Below, one piece after another: positions 20,911-34,400 of a stretch of 64,000 nt of DNA; within the stretch, counting starts at the first letter, position 1, and each line of letters opens with the position of its first letter. Source of the DNA: Hysterangium stoloniferum. Lineage: Eukaryota; Basidiomycota; Agaricomycetes; Hysterangiales; Hysterangiaceae. The translations under genes were made by a program, and so were the position numbers. The stretch lies in NCBI GenBank assembly GCA_015178975.1, contig WHVD01000003.1:1922001-1986000 (forward strand), given 5' to 3'. The notes under the pieces are model-generated. The model was given only the letters and a program-made list of their open reading frames with translations, was not told where the DNA came from and did no database searches.

Positions 20911-23124
20911 CCAAGTGTCCAGGGGTCCATTCCCTCCCTCAATCAGTATGTCATTCAAAACGGTAGTGTCCGATTCATTGAGCCTAACGCTCCACCCGAT
21001 AGTCAGTTAGCGTTCTGTCTCTTCAACACTCGCTGGTGGGTCATCCAGCTCATGCATTGCCGCTCCCATAGTAGCCTCACATGGCGTCAAAATCACCGGT
21101 ATCGTGTTATCAAAATCATTTTGGCCTGCCTCATTGACTTCCATTTTTCTTTCGATAGTTACTTTACACCTCGTGTCCTCAACACTGGTGGGTGGTTCTT
21201 CCAATTTGTGGATTGCTGTGGCCATTGCATTCTTGAAAGATATTGGAATCGCTGGTGTGAGGAGTATGCTTTTACTGCAATGGAAGAAATCAATGAATCA
21301 GCAGTGAATGTCAAAGAGGTAAAATACAGTACTCAGGAACTCATAGGACTGCCGGAAAATATGAATGCTATTGATAGCAAGATTATTCTGCTGTATAAAC
21401 ACAGGCCAAATGGTGAAATTACTGAATACAAACTTAGGTTCGCCACGCAAGGTTTTTTGCAGGCCAAAGTCACTGCAGTTGACATTGATGATATGATGAT
21501 GACCAGAAATTCGAAGTCAGTCATCACTCGATTCAAGGACAAGCTTACAGAATGGCTTGAAATAAAAGATTTAGGAGAAATCGACTGGTTTTTTGGAATT
21601 CAAGTAGAAAGGGACCCGACTTTTGGTCTACAGGACACAAAACTGCTAACCCCACTTGATCCCCACCAGCATCTCTCTATCCAATGCCCAAGCATGTCCC
21701 GTCGACGCGAAGATATACAAAACGGATTATATCGCAAAGCAGTTGTATCACTATTGTTGCAATACATGCAGAACCACAGCTGTCTGCATTGGGAAACTGT
21801 AAAGAGAGTCTTCCGGTACCTGAAATGAATGTGAGACAAATCATTAGTGATTGGCGACAAGCATGACCACTCACACAATGACATCGAAGTCTTCATGGAC
21901 ATAGATTGGAACTCGCAAGAGCATCAATATTCGATATCCAGTAATTTTTTCAATGTGGATAGAGGCACCATTTCCTGGAATTTGAAAAAGAAACCTTTTG
22001 TTGCACTATTATTGACAGAGGTGAAATATATAGGTGCGACTCACATTACGAAGAAATGTTTTTGGACACAGGCATTTAGAGCCAAAATCGCATACTCACT
22101 CACTTGTCCTATCACTGCTAATTGTGATCACCGATCCACAATTCCGATTATCAAGACTAGCGAATTTCACATATCATGAAGCACGTTGATAAGCAAAATT
22201 GTATTTGCAATGTAGGTATGAGATGACTCACCTTCATGCCACTACCTCCCTACAGACGATGGCCCCACCAACCTCCAAAACATTAGCCAGACCAAAGGCC
22301 AAAATGTACTCATACCTGATTGGACCATGTTCCACTTAAGGGAGGGTGTTGAAATATTAGCATTATGTAAGCTACCTTTGGTAAGCTGGAATGCAGTGTA
22401 GGGTAACTGTATAGTTATGTACATTACGCTTATGGATACTATATTAGCATAGAGACCAATTGCATAGTCTCTCAGTGAAGGTTTATCACTCACTGAGAGG
22501 TATGCAATTTTCCCTAGTTCTACATTAATAGTTTACTTACTATTAATTCAGTATTATTTAGGTAGATAACAATAGATGTTATAGTGAAGGTTTGTCACTC
22601 ACTGAGATCCACCACCATCTTGCTGCATGGACATCGACAGATGAGCCAGCAGGGAAACCTGCTACCTCGCAGCACGACCTACGTCAGCTTAGGTGATTGA
22701 TGATCACGGGTTAAAGCCTCTACCTCCTGACAGGTGTACCACCCAACCATATACTACCCACCATTGGGTCTCAAGATTCTTGGAATTTCGTTGCATGCAA
22801 AGGTCGGCACGAATTCATTATCTTATCACTCCCTTTGGACCAGGCTCAGTAGTAGACTCCTAAACAGTAACTCTGGAAGGATGAAATGGTAGCAGTAGTG
22901 GTATCCCCCTGATGAGAGCTTTCATTGGCTCGAAACTGTTACAGTCCGTTTCTCCTAGCCACCCTCTACTCTAGCTGACAAAGTTCAATCTTCGGAGACA
23001 ACTGATTGCACCAATTGATAAGGTGGTGGTCTGCCCAGCAGCACTCTGGTGGACGCTGGTGACCATGCATTGCTATGGTCACCTTGCTAATGTATTATTT
23101 AGAACTGTGCAAATAATCTCAACA
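20911..23124 (+). mobile_element. Ty1/copia fossil, 5'-truncated and rearranged (copia family 2)
   Basis: The plus strand carries copia reverse transcriptase from about 21.25 kb and RNase H up to about 22.2 kb, then a polypurine run directly before a long LTR at 22347-23124. Gag, protease and integrase are absent on this side. The first roughly 100 bp (20.93-21.02 kb) resemble, in the opposite sense, part of the gag seen at 25.1 kb, so the copy was rearranged before or after it decayed. It is broken in several places and looks old. Confidence 0.75.
22347..23124 (+). repeat. 3' LTR of copia family 2 (long form)
   Basis: It runs TGTTGAAATATTAG to AATCTCAACA, directly after the purine run AAGGGAGGG. 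It contains an inverted pair around 22465-22500 (ctctcagtga and tcactgagag). Compared with the related LTR at 26357-26529 it carries about 0.55 kb of extra sequence, part of it bracketed by the direct repeat gtattattta at 22551-22560 and 23092-23101. Confidence 0.8.
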
Positions 23125-24407
23125 CCTTTTAAGTCTCTTTATAATTCAGCCTGGGTTGTTTTCTGAGTATTCTTTCAGACTGTTTCTCAAACAAAGCTAC
23201 CTCACACATTCCCTCTGCTTTGTAATTCTGAGCTGGTGGGGTTTTGGTCTATTTAGAGGGAAAATATGAGATTCTTGAGTGTCTGGTTCACTGCCTTCAC
23301 TAAATTATGGCCCATGTTAAATGAAAGTATAAGCATTAATCTATATCAGGTATTTAAATTCATGGTAAAATACCTAATATTCAATCTCCTCTGGTTCAGG
23401 AATATCACATTCATTCTAAGAGTAGGGAACAAAAGGATATGAACTCCATTTGTTCTGATGATTACCTGCATCCAATCCCCATTGTTGAAGGCTGGCGGGC
23501 CCTGTTGCTTTTGAAGTCTTAAACATTTCACTTTCAAGTAATCCAATAGAGTGACAATTGATTAACTGGTGCATTTGACTAACAAAAAAAAATCATTCAA
23601 TCTATCTAGTATGAAAGATACCCGAATTCCATCATGTCACATAGGATGTGTATTTGAACAAGTTCCTCCCTTACCAACCCATGATGATATCAAATAACAC
23701 TGTTTGTGAAAAGAGAATGTCACAGTATTGATCAAAGTGGCAAATGGAGGATGAAATAAGCCCAAACCACGGGGATGGGAACTAAATTGGGAAGGAGATA
23801 GAAAGGTGTTAGAGGCCAAATTTGAATCTGCTCAAGTCCCAGTCGAAGAAAAACACTCAGCAGCGGTCCACATATGTAGTTCAATGAAGATCTAATTCAC
23901 CTCGTTAGTTCATAGCAGTGGCAGCGATCAAGGACGGACTGACAGCATCAAGTGTGTATGTCGAAGCTGGTCGCCGACAGTCCATTCAGTAGGTGAAAAT
24001 GTCTGCCACACAAACCCACAAACGAAGCTACAATTGCTGCATACAAACATAAACGACCGGCATCCCCGAGAAGAAGTACTGACTTCATGTCCGAAGCACT
24101 GATACTGGGTGTAAGGCTGGAGTGCAAGTATAACAAAGTTAACATACCGTAAGAGGTTGTCTGAAGTACATATTCATAAGATCATGCTGAGAGTTGATGA
24201 CCACTCAGACTATCGCTCTTCTGCTGAACGGAACGGAACAGCACTGTGACGATAAAATGATAAAAGGAATAAAGAAGACTTCTAAATATTATTGAATAAG
24301 GTCTAAGCAAGAGAGTAGTGCCGTCACTTGAGAACATGTCATGTCAATCAACGGAAGAACAAAACGTTCCCACCAACAAGTGGCGTGATATAACGTCAAG
24401 TTTCATT
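23125..24407. other. Unassigned stretch between retroelement pieces
   Basis: No gene, LTR or inverted ends recognised. Short frames on both strands look like chance. Confidence 0.35.
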
Positions 24408-24779
24408 GTGGTAAAACACTCCTTTTATTTTATTTATATTTTACACATTTTATTCATATTTTTCTATCCTTTATATTCTTCGAATATTGCACCATTTCAT
24501 TAGTTCAAAGCTTTGTGTATACTTGTGGGTGCACTCAGCACCAAATGGAACTAAGACACACTTTTACCCAAGCACCACCACTCGTAAGACATAAACTAGG
24601 TCTACAGCGAGCGGTGATCAGGATAATGTGTCAGCTACCATGTAGGTAGCATTATATGAGCTATCTAACACTTCAGACCTCGAACTATAGCAGTCGAGGC
24701 CTCCACTCGAATCATCATTCTTCCCATTCTACTCATTTCTTCATATATAGAACGGTCAGAACTTCTACCACTCTTCACA
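24408..24779 (+). repeat. Ty3/gypsy LTR fragment
   Basis: The right end (atatatagaacggtcagaa ... ctcttcaca) matches the end of the 5' LTR of the gypsy element at 28.4 kb and of the solo LTR at 54.5-55.1 kb. Blocks reading gctttgtgtatac and actctcgg/cactcagcacc lie in the same order. The left boundary is approximate and no target duplication was found. Confidence 0.7.
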
Positions 24780-24861
24780 GCTGGTCTCGTGTCATCAAAT
24801 TTGTCCTCAAGTGTTCTGTCAATTTGCAGCAACACCACAACATCTGCAGTATTGTGTGATG

Positions 24862-26529
24862 TCACCAGGGATGTCTGGAGTCCTCTAGGGAATTCTGCAC
24901 CTTTGGGTGTATCTCCATCATCCTTTGTCTGCTGTTAATATCACAGACATATGCTGACGGTTTATGTGCATGGTGGCTTCGACATAGTGTCTCTGACTCT
25001 GGCATTGGCGTGATATCCTCAAGATCCTCAAGAGGCTCTATCTTTGCATGTGGGATCTCATCCTGCAGTCCATGGTGCATGAGTGTGTCAGTCAGCGTAT
25101 TTTGTACAACACATTGGGTGCTCGTTGGGTCATTCCCTCCCTCAACCAGCGCGTCATTCAAAATTTCAATGACTGATTCATCGAACTTGACGTTTCGTTC
25201 TACTGTGGCGCGTCGTTTTCCAGGTGAATAGGTATGGCACCCTTTTCTTTCACTGTTGGATCCTACACAATGCCCCTTTTCAGCCTCGAGTTCCAGATTC
25301 CCGTGGTTTTCATTAAAGGTGGCGAATTGACGGCGGTTAGGTGACTTGTGGTTTGACAATGCTAAATTATAGATGTCAGTTTCTGTATGCTTGGGTGAAC
25401 TTGTTTCTCGTGATAAGGTGGGTCTGGTGAATGTTGTCATTAATGCAAAATCCTTACTTGACATGGCAACATTTGCATTCTTGCCCATGTTGCTATTTGC
25501 ATTATCATCACCCTTTTCTTCGTGCCTTTTCTTTGGTTTCTGACAGTTGGCTGCAAAGTGACCCTTCCTTCCACAGTTCCAGCATTTGATGTTCTCAGCA
25601 GATCTCTGTGGCCTTTCGCTATCTCTTGGCTTGCTGTGTCCCTTTGAAGTAGCCATTGCCGTCTCGGATCCTTTTGACCTTTTCTCATCTATGGTAAGTC
25701 ATTCATACTTTTCGATTATGGCATCGACGACCTTTACTGGTTCTAAAGCTGTAGCTGAGAACTTCACTGACATTGATATAACACTGCTTAATGGACAGCA
25801 TGACTTTGGTAACGATCCAAGGATAACAGTAACCAAATCATCATTTGAGAGTCCAGCACCCATGCCTTCGAGTTGAGCCTGCATTTTCATCAACTTGTCA
25901 AGGTGTGTCTTGACTGCTGAATTGTCCTCGCATTTCATTCCATACATTCGGTGTGTGATATCAATCTTTACAGACAGTGTTTTGCCTTTGTGCTTAGTGC
26001 ACAGTGCATGCCAAACTTCTTTTGCGGTTTGGAACTTCTGAATTTCAATCTGAAGACTCGGTTTGATAGTTGTGAAGATGTGGGCTTTGATACATGCCTC
26101 GTGTTGTTCAAATTCATTTTGTCGTTGCTCTGCAGCTTTGACCTTGGCCCAATCATCTTCCGTCATTATGTGCTTTGCCCCAAAAGTTGGCAGTGGTAGT
26201 AGCTCCCTTGCAGTTCCCTCAAGATGACGTTTTAGACCTCTACTGGCGCTGAGTACCATCAGCATCTGGTTCTTCCAGGTAACCCAATTCGATCTATCAC
26301 AGTTGAGTTTCGGGACAACATAACTCTTGAAACTAGGTTCTGCGGGGCCCATAACCTGTTGAGATTATTTGCACAGTTCTAAATAATACTCTCAGTGAGT
26401 GATAAACCTTCACTGAGAGGCTACACGATTGGTCTCTATGCTAATATAGTATCCATAAGCGTAATGTAACTATACAGTTACCCTACACTGCATTCCAGCT
26501 TACCAAAGGTAGCTTATGTAATGCTAATA
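24862..26529 (-). mobile_element. Ty1/copia gag-LTR fragment (copia family 2)
   Basis: On the minus strand an LTR piece (26357-26529) is followed at once by a copia Gag: an N-terminal UBN2-like region (for example NWVTWKNQMLMVLS, KEVWHALCTKHKG) and then a CCHC zinc knuckle (CWNCGRKGHFAANC) near 25.55 kb. Nothing downstream of gag remains here. It is a truncated fossil with few breaks in the part that survives. It may be the other portion of the rearranged element at 20.9-23.1 kb. Confidence 0.8.
26357..26529 (-). repeat. LTR of copia family 2 (short form, truncated)
   Basis: It begins TGTTGAGATTATTTGC on the plus strand and matches the inverse of the LTR at 22347-23124, with the hairpin-forming ctctcagtgagtgataaacc near 26390. 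The far end stops a few bases short of the expected terminus. Confidence 0.75.
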
Positions 26530-26646
26530 AAAGAGTTTTTTGTATATGATTTTCATTTTAAGATCATATAACACAATATAGAGCATTTCACACATAGTGT
26601 TTGACATTTTTTAGAGCCTCTGTCATCTGCAAGTAAAGTTGTCACC

Positions 26647-26678
26647 ACAGTTACCTTCCTAATTAGGAAGGTAACTGT
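26647..26678. repeat. Perfect 32-bp palindrome
   Basis: Arms of 16 bp (ACAGTTACCTTCCTAA and its exact complement) meet with no spacer. It lies in non-coding DNA between copia debris and a dispersed repeat. Confidence 0.95.
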
Positions 26679-26763
26679 CACAACATACAAGTTTTTGGTG
26701 TAAACCTAGAACCAATCTCATTTAGAAGTTTTGTTCTTTTAGAATAAGTTTATTTAGAATTAA

Positions 26764-26988
26764 TAATATTCAAGGAAAGGCTAAAACTAAGGATGTGCCA
26801 ATTAAAGTTGTGCACAAGGTATATTTCACCAGCAAACTGTATACTACTAGATGTAACAGCTCTTATGTTTTGATGATTTAATGTCAAATATAATTTTATT
26901 TTGGTAATTTCCAATAAAAAATTGATGAAGTATCTAATTATTTTGAAAAAAGAAACATGTCACACTACTTGCACAGCACTTTCCTATA
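26764..26988 (+). repeat. Dispersed repeat, family C (copy 2)
   Basis: Second copy of the repeat at 17121-17333, same orientation, diverged by point changes and small indels. Confidence 0.75.
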
Positions 26989-27504
26989 GCCCGAGAATAT
27001 GTGACTTGTCTGCATAGGTTTGGCTAAGCCTTGGACACCATGTAGACACACCAACAACATGTTTATTGTTGCATCTACATTGCTCCTAGTCCTCAATATG
27101 TATGTTGCAATTATTGGGAACTTGTGCAGACCACAGTAGATATTAGAATATAACTTGGCTTGTATCTATAGGTAAACTACTGGGGAATATATATATCTAT
27201 GGGAGAAGGTTCTGGAAGCGATGACAGAGATATTACTAAAGCTATGTTAAGTATATTCCAAGATATTCTATAATATTCTAGGGATGTCAGGTTGATTACC
27301 AACACTCTTCTTCAAACTGAGCATTCCTGGACATAATCCAGTAATAAAAGTGAAAAAAGAATCATGACAGGGAATATGAAATATAACCAGGGAATAAAAC
27401 TCAAAGGAAAAATTGTCAATCTAAATAATGATGAGTGCAGAAATGCTGTAGGAGCATCCAAGCATCAACTACCAGCAGAGCACACAGCTGCTTACAGTGA
27501 CTTA
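26989..27504. other. Unassigned AT-rich stretch
   Basis: No gene or recognised element. Confidence 0.35.
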
Positions 27505-27851
27505 CAAAACATATCCAATGTTTTGCAGTTTCAACTTGTATAGCTTATACCCCAGTAGATAAAATCATAAAAATCACCAAAATATTTTCCAACATGCTCT
27601 ATTATGCATAGTCCAAGGCACTATAATGTCATTATGTAATTATCAATATATGGTAACAATATGAATATTTTAATAGAGAAGGGTCATTGGATACCTTTTG
27701 TCACTGACAGGCTTTTGGCAGGAAATTACTTATATTTAGTAATTGGTAGAGCCACCCTTTGCCTTTAACATATCTGCAACCCCTCCTAGGCATACTTTGA
27801 ATCAAATCCTGGCACACCTTTGCATCAATCTTGTACCATTCCACCACCACC
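27505..27851 (-). mobile_element. Tc1-type element fragment (related to the element at 50968)
   Basis: The terminal-repeat region and the transposase C terminus of the 50968-53182 element are recognisable in order (gccaccctttgcctttaaca; minus-strand VEWYKIDAKVCQDLI). Similarity ends where the gypsy LTR begins at 27852, so the gypsy element probably inserted into this Tc1 copy or the two were joined. The remainder of the Tc1 was not found on the other side of the gypsy element. Confidence 0.65.
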
Positions 27852-28428
27852 TGTGAGAGGTATGGTGAAATACACTCAGGAAATATAGTCGGATGAGCTC
27901 TTACTATATCTCCTTTATTATTTCTATTTTTCTCTCTTTTATTATATCTATAATTAGTTCGACGACCTATGTATGCAGTACATCGACTCTTGTGGGCGCA
28001 CACATGCCAGACTTATGTATTCTAGCGCCCATAGTTTAGAACTCAGACACTTTTTACACCGCAACCACAACTTACCCAGACGGGCTTTAGCTATCTACTC
28101 TATCAGAGTTTCGAACTGTACCAGTTGAAACTCAATCCTTATCTCAACTCGCGTGGACCACATCCACACTACTCTATTATTCGACTCTCTAATACTCTAC
28201 TTTACTCTCGAGCAGTCGTTCAGAATCGCACTTGACAGTCGATTCTAGTTATTCGTTTTAGCTCTCTACCTTATTCTAGATAGCTACTTCCCTCTACCGT
28301 ATTGAACTAAGTAGTCAATACACGTTCATTCTGTATTAGACTTCGACAGTCAATACATCTTAGTGTCGTACCTAAACGGTCGATATCCTTCATATATAGA
28401 ACGGTTAGAACATCCACTACTCTTCACA
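27852..28428 (+). repeat. 5' LTR of the gypsy element
   Basis: The proposed ends are TGTGAGAGG and CTCTTCACA, the latter followed by a primer-binding-like TGGTGATCCGAGC. The distal part matches the solo LTR at 54500-55144 and the fragment at 24408-24779. The left boundary is set by where Tc1 similarity stops. Confidence 0.7.
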
Positions 28429-31400
28429 GTGGTGATCCGAGCCGGACCGTACTTTCCCTATGAAGAAAAAACGATATCTTATGACTATAAGCTTCTAAGC
28501 ACGTAAATGACTACTGGCAAGAACCAAATGTCGAGACCTTCAATGACCCCGAGTAATTCAAAACCTCGTCAAAGACCTGCGAGTCTGGAACCACCCCGTA
28601 ACGTCACCATGAGGAAGTCTTCATTGACTTTCAAAAACCAGTTCTTCCTGGGAGTCCTCCCGGAGCAGCAGCTGGACCGTCAATGGAAGCCCCCCCAAGT
28701 CCGCAAGAAGAACGTCCGCCAACTGAGCAGTCGAACATTCCAGGAGCTAATGTCGAGACTACCCGTGCTCCCGAACCCGTTCTCTCGTTCCCGCCTAGAC
28801 AGGTCATCCTTAAGCAATTCTTCAGGGGTCATATGATTTATGCTCAACCCATCGACTTACAATGGGATGCGTACTACGCCGATCGAATCCCTGCGGATCA
28901 GGTTACTCCCTTCGTGGAGGAGTATAATTCGGATTACCCTCTTCTACCGGCGACTGTAGCGGTCTGGTTAGGTCGTTATCAGGCCATTTTATCGGCACAA
29001 GATCTATTCACATGACCTGGAACCCTTGAGGATCTAACTCGTTCGATCCCCGAATGGTCAAGCGAAGTTACTTGTGTTATGGAAGGAGGGAGGACGGTTC
29101 TTAAACAAGAAGTGTTCTCTTCATTCCTCGAAGCGCTCCGCACGCACGATGACGCGTTACAAATCCTTCATGTCCTACTTGGTGGGGATCACATCGTCCC
29201 CAAAGTCGATTACCAGTATATATACATTCGGATGCTGGAGGAGTCTCTTAACGGGATTACTCGGAATTCTTCATTTGCGTATTTCACTTTAAGGGGTCGG
29301 TTAAGGCGAAATCAGAGAAGACTCGATAAGATGGTTTTGGAGGTGCTTTACCCTTATGGTGATTCCATCCAGGTACCCGATTCCCCCATCTCCACAACAA
29401 GTTCGTTTGTTCGTACCCTGAATGGATCTCCCGACACTTGTTTCCTTCATTCGCTCAATTGTCCCATTATTTTGCAAGACTTCCCGTTGGACATGAGGAT
29501 ACAGGTTTCAGAACGTCTTCAGGAAAAAGGAATGGAAATATGCATCCCCCTCTATCAGCCTCAACCTCGTCGACCTTTGAATATGGTCGAAATCGAGAGA
29601 GGGATCGCGATGGAACCTAGCCCTACCCCCCATCAGGAAATTCACCACTCGTGTCGCGTTCGAACGAATCCCTGGCAATACGGACATGGGTGATGAACCA
29701 ACTACGACTAGAAATTGATCAGTCACCAACAGGGGTCGACCGTCTTTCTCCACTGCATTCACTGAGGGTATAGCTGGTCAAGTTGCTGGTCGAGGATTGC
29801 TGAATCCAGTCAATCCTCGCCATTCCCTGCCGATCTCCTCCAACCCCTTTCTGCCATCGAGAGGACCTCCTAGTAATTCATCTGGGAGTTCTAGTACCTC
29901 AAGCTATGGAGGGAATTCGGGACGTGGGGGGCGTCACGGTAGAGTACCTAACTCTCCCTTTCAAACTCCAATGCAGCCTCGAGCCAGCGCACCTATTGAT
30001 GACTTACCTAAGGATAAAAGGATCGCTCTTAACACCAACGACATCAAGATCAAATGGTCAGACCTTCCCGAATACGATGGGACTCAATCCAAGGCATTGG
30101 ATTACATCATGGATATTATGAGCCTCTCGGAGATCTCTGACTCCACGAGTACATTGTTGGGAGTCGCTCTGCCAAGACGACTCACCGGCGGTGCTAAGAT
30201 CTGGTGGAGCACCTTAGACTGTGAACATCGCACTGAATTTAGTCGATCTCACGGATCGTTTCTCTGGGGCATCGTAGAAGGATTACTTGGAACTCGTTGG
30301 CGTGAATCCTTGGCTCTAGAATGGGAAGCCATGAAATTTCGACAGGCCGGTCACAATCATGAGACACCCGTTCACTACATTCAGCGAAGGGTCAAGCTTT
30401 ATCGATTCTTGTATGGGTTCCACCAAAACTGGAAGGACAAAACGCACAGACTTATCCTGACACTGCCTACGGAATGGCTTTATCTTCTACAGGGACAACC
30501 TATCGATGACATCATGAGCCTACAGACTTACGCGAACAATTTACAAGAGGCTCTGATTAACGCTTGGGTTCAAACACATCGAGAACGTTATCGGTTTCAG
30601 AAACCCAGAGTCATGATCGCCGAGCAAGACAAGTCAGATCCCTGGCATGAGGAGGAGCACTCTGGAAAAATCGACCCCACTAATCGAGGCCACGTCCTCC
30701 TCAGTGAACTCGAGGATAAAACCGCCTCTAGGAGATTGAACGCTAAACAGGGTAAGAAACACGGCAAGTTCTTTTTCGAACAGAGTGACAAGAAAAGCAT
30801 TGCCAAACCTCCGAAGGAGTGCTGGATTTGCGGGAGTTTAGAGCATTTTAAGATCGACTGCCCTCACGCGGGCAGGATGTCGCACTATGTCTCTATTAAC
30901 AAATGCTCCACGCAGAACCCGATGGAGGAGGCGGAGGATCAAAGGGCTTATGAAACGGTTTATGGATTAAGCATACAGGGACAAGTACATAACATTGATG
31001 AGGAATCGATTTTCATTTCCGTCTACCTTCCTCAGTCAGAGGACAACATCGTTTCAGGTGTGAAAGTATCCTCGAATGAGAACGAGACATTGCAAGTTGA
31101 TGTTTCTATATCAGACCATGATTTTCTCAAGAAAGGAGACTGGCTAGACGCTCATCGTCAGAACCGTGAAGGTCTGACTGAGACGAGAGTTTTATCACGA
31201 CCTGAACCTCCCACCATTGAGGAAATCGTCGACGAGGACGCATTTGCGAACCGATCTAAGGAAATAAGTCAGACCTACGTTATAGAAGACCCCTCAGAGT
31301 CAGAGGGATCAGAGGAGGAGAGCTTCCCCTTTGACCCAGGGCAATTACCCGACTTAATTCCTAGCGATGAATCAGACTCTGAAGCAGACAACTCTATTTC

Positions 31401-34400
31401 GAACGCCACTCCCAAGGTACCTAACGGTAGACGTATCAGGAGGAACGTCAAACTGGCTGCAAGAAAAGAAAGCAAAAGACCTAGAGTTCAATACCCCCAA
31501 TCCAGTCGACTTATGAAAGAGGATTTGACTATTATCTATCGCAGAAGGGACCCTCCGGGTGGATATAGTATTGGGATTTCAGCATTACACGTCTACGGAC
31601 GCGTAGGGAACTCAGAAGCCTCAAATCCTATTAAAATCAGGCTGGACGCTGGGGCTGACCTCTCCTTAATCTCAGAGGATTTATATAAGGAACTAGAGGA
31701 TCGCCCTAAACTCAAGCAAGGACTCAAGCTGCACCTCGTGCAACTTACCGGTAATGCCAAAGTATTAGGATATGTCAACGTCCCCATTTATCTCAAGGAC
31801 GACACCGGTATACTCCTTAAATTTACTGCCAAAACATACGTTGTCCAAGGTATGACTGTCCCAATCCTTCTTGGAGAAGACTTTCACGTGAACTATGAGA
31901 TCGGGACACTGCGAGACCAACTGCTGGGTTCCAGATTGATTTTGCCTGGGAGAGCAGGATCTATCCCAGCCAGTTCTTCCAAGGAGCCGCAGCCTTTAAC
32001 CTTTTCAATTAGCAAGATCCCCTTTGAGGAATTAGCCAATGACTCGCCTGAATTGACTTCCAAACCAGACAAAGGAGTGCGTACTGAAAGAGTCGCACAG
32101 GCCTTGCAAGATTGTACTGTAGAACCGGAATCGGCTCGATTAGTACCAATCTTTGTAGGAGATCTTATTGGTGACCAATGGATAGTCGAGGGAGTGGTCT
32201 TGCAGAATGACGATGGGAGTATACTAGCGGCTCCCACCACCGCCATCTCTAGGGAATGTGCCGTGATACCTCTCGCTAATCCCTCTCTGATGCCAAGAAT
32301 CATCAGACGAGGGGAAACCGTTGGATTAATTCATGATGTGAACAAATGGGCCCAGACTCCTAGATCTTCGACTGAGAAAGCATCGATGCAGTCAATGGCA
32401 ACCAAGATCACCCATCTCGTCGAGAGCCTATCAAAAATAGAAGAGGAGCGTGTCCTTAATCCTCAATCCTCCAGACTGCCCCCAGAACGGGAACTCGCAG
32501 ATGATTTCGACCCGGCAGGTCCTAAAACGTCAGAGGTTGCCACCACGGAAACATTTCATGTGGAAGATCTGCATAAGCTGGTTAACTTAGGACCTGACAT
32601 CCCTACGATGTCTCCTCCCACTTGGAGTCGGTATTAACTAAGAATGTCCTAGCCTTCGGCGTAGACGGGTGACTGGGACAAGTGGATGTCAAGGTCAATG
32701 TCCCATTGAAAGAGGGCATGCAACCTATTTCAATGTCAATGTTCCCAACCTCCCCAGCTAATAGGAAAGTCATTGATGAACAAATGGATACTTGGTTCCA
32801 ACAGGGAGTAATTGAACCGTCCAAGAGTCCTTGGGGGGCACCAGCCTTTGTCGTCTATCACAACGGGAAACCACAAGTAGTGATCGACTATAGAAAGTTG
32901 AACAGTCTAACAATTCCTGATGAATTCCCGCTGCCACGCCAGTTGGAAATCATGCAAGCGCTTTTGGGCTCCAACATCTTATCTTCCTTTGATGCACTAG
33001 CCGGTTTTATCCAACTTGAAATGTTAGAGGAAGACAAGCCGAATACTGCCTTCAGATCCCATCGAGGACTGTGGCAATTCAGGGGAATGCCCTTTGGACT
33101 TCGTAATGGACCTTCTATATTCCAAAGGGTTATGCAAACCGTACTTGCACCTTACTTATGGATATTCTGTCTGGTTTATATTGACGACATTGTGATCTTT
33201 TATAAGACATGGGACGATCATCTAGACCATTTAGATCAGGTTTTACAAGCCATAATTGCCACAGGAATCACTCTCTCACCCAAAAAGTGCTATGTAGGGT
33301 ATAATTCGATTCTACTACTAGGACATAAGGTGTCTAGACTTGGCTTTTCGACCCATCAAGAAAAGGTCGCCGCTATATTAGAATTGGCTACGCCTTCTAA
33401 GATAGCGGATCTTCAACGTTTTCTAGGAATGGTTCTGTATTTCTCTGCGTACATACCATTTTACTCCTGGACGGTCGCTCCACTTTTCAACCTCTTGAAG
33501 AAAGGAGTTCGTTGGAATTGGGATTCTGAACACGCCCGAGCCTTTGAGGACATCAAGGTTGCGTTGAGCTCAGCTCCAGTACTCAGACACCCTGCGAGCG
33601 GTATGCCTTATCGGTTATACACAGACGCTTCGGACTTTGCGCTAGGATGTTGTCTCCAACAAATACAGAAAATGACGCTCAAAGACCTTAAGGATACGAA
33701 AATTTATGCCCAAGCACGAGCAGCCTTCGATCAATCACGAGACGTGCCCATCTTCGTTACTCGTTATAAAACCAAGGAGCCGGAATTCACCTGGACGGAT
33801 TCCTGGGCCGCAGATTTTGACGACACCAGTGTCACAGTCGAACATGTTATCGCCTATTGGAGCCGTATGTTCAAGAAAGCAGAATGTAACTATTCAGCCA
33901 CAGAGCAAGAAGCGTTAGCCGCTAAAGAAGGATTAGTCCATTTCCAGCCCTTGATCGAAGGCGAACATATCCTTCTGATCACTGACCATGCGGCGTTACA
34001 ATGGGCCAGATCTTACGAGAATACTAATTGTCGACTGGCCACATGGGGGGTGGTATACGCTGCATACCCCGGTCTGGAAATCCTACATAGAGCAGGACGA
34101 ATACATAGCAATGTTGACCCACTGTCCAGACTTCCTCAAGTACCGGACTATGCTAGCCCCGTGAGAGACGACCTTTTACCGATTGTAGCGGATTCTTATA
34201 ACCGGAATAACGATGAGACATTATGGGAGAACAAACCAGCAGAAAAAGCCGTCTTTCTCACTCATCACGAGTTAGTCGAACCAGTCGGAACCATAGAAGA
34301 GGTCCCCCAAACGAAATGGGATTTGCACAACCTCCCCAGAAATGATGAAACCGATGAAGCAAATTTTACTCTCTCTAATCCACAATTGCTTATAGAGATC

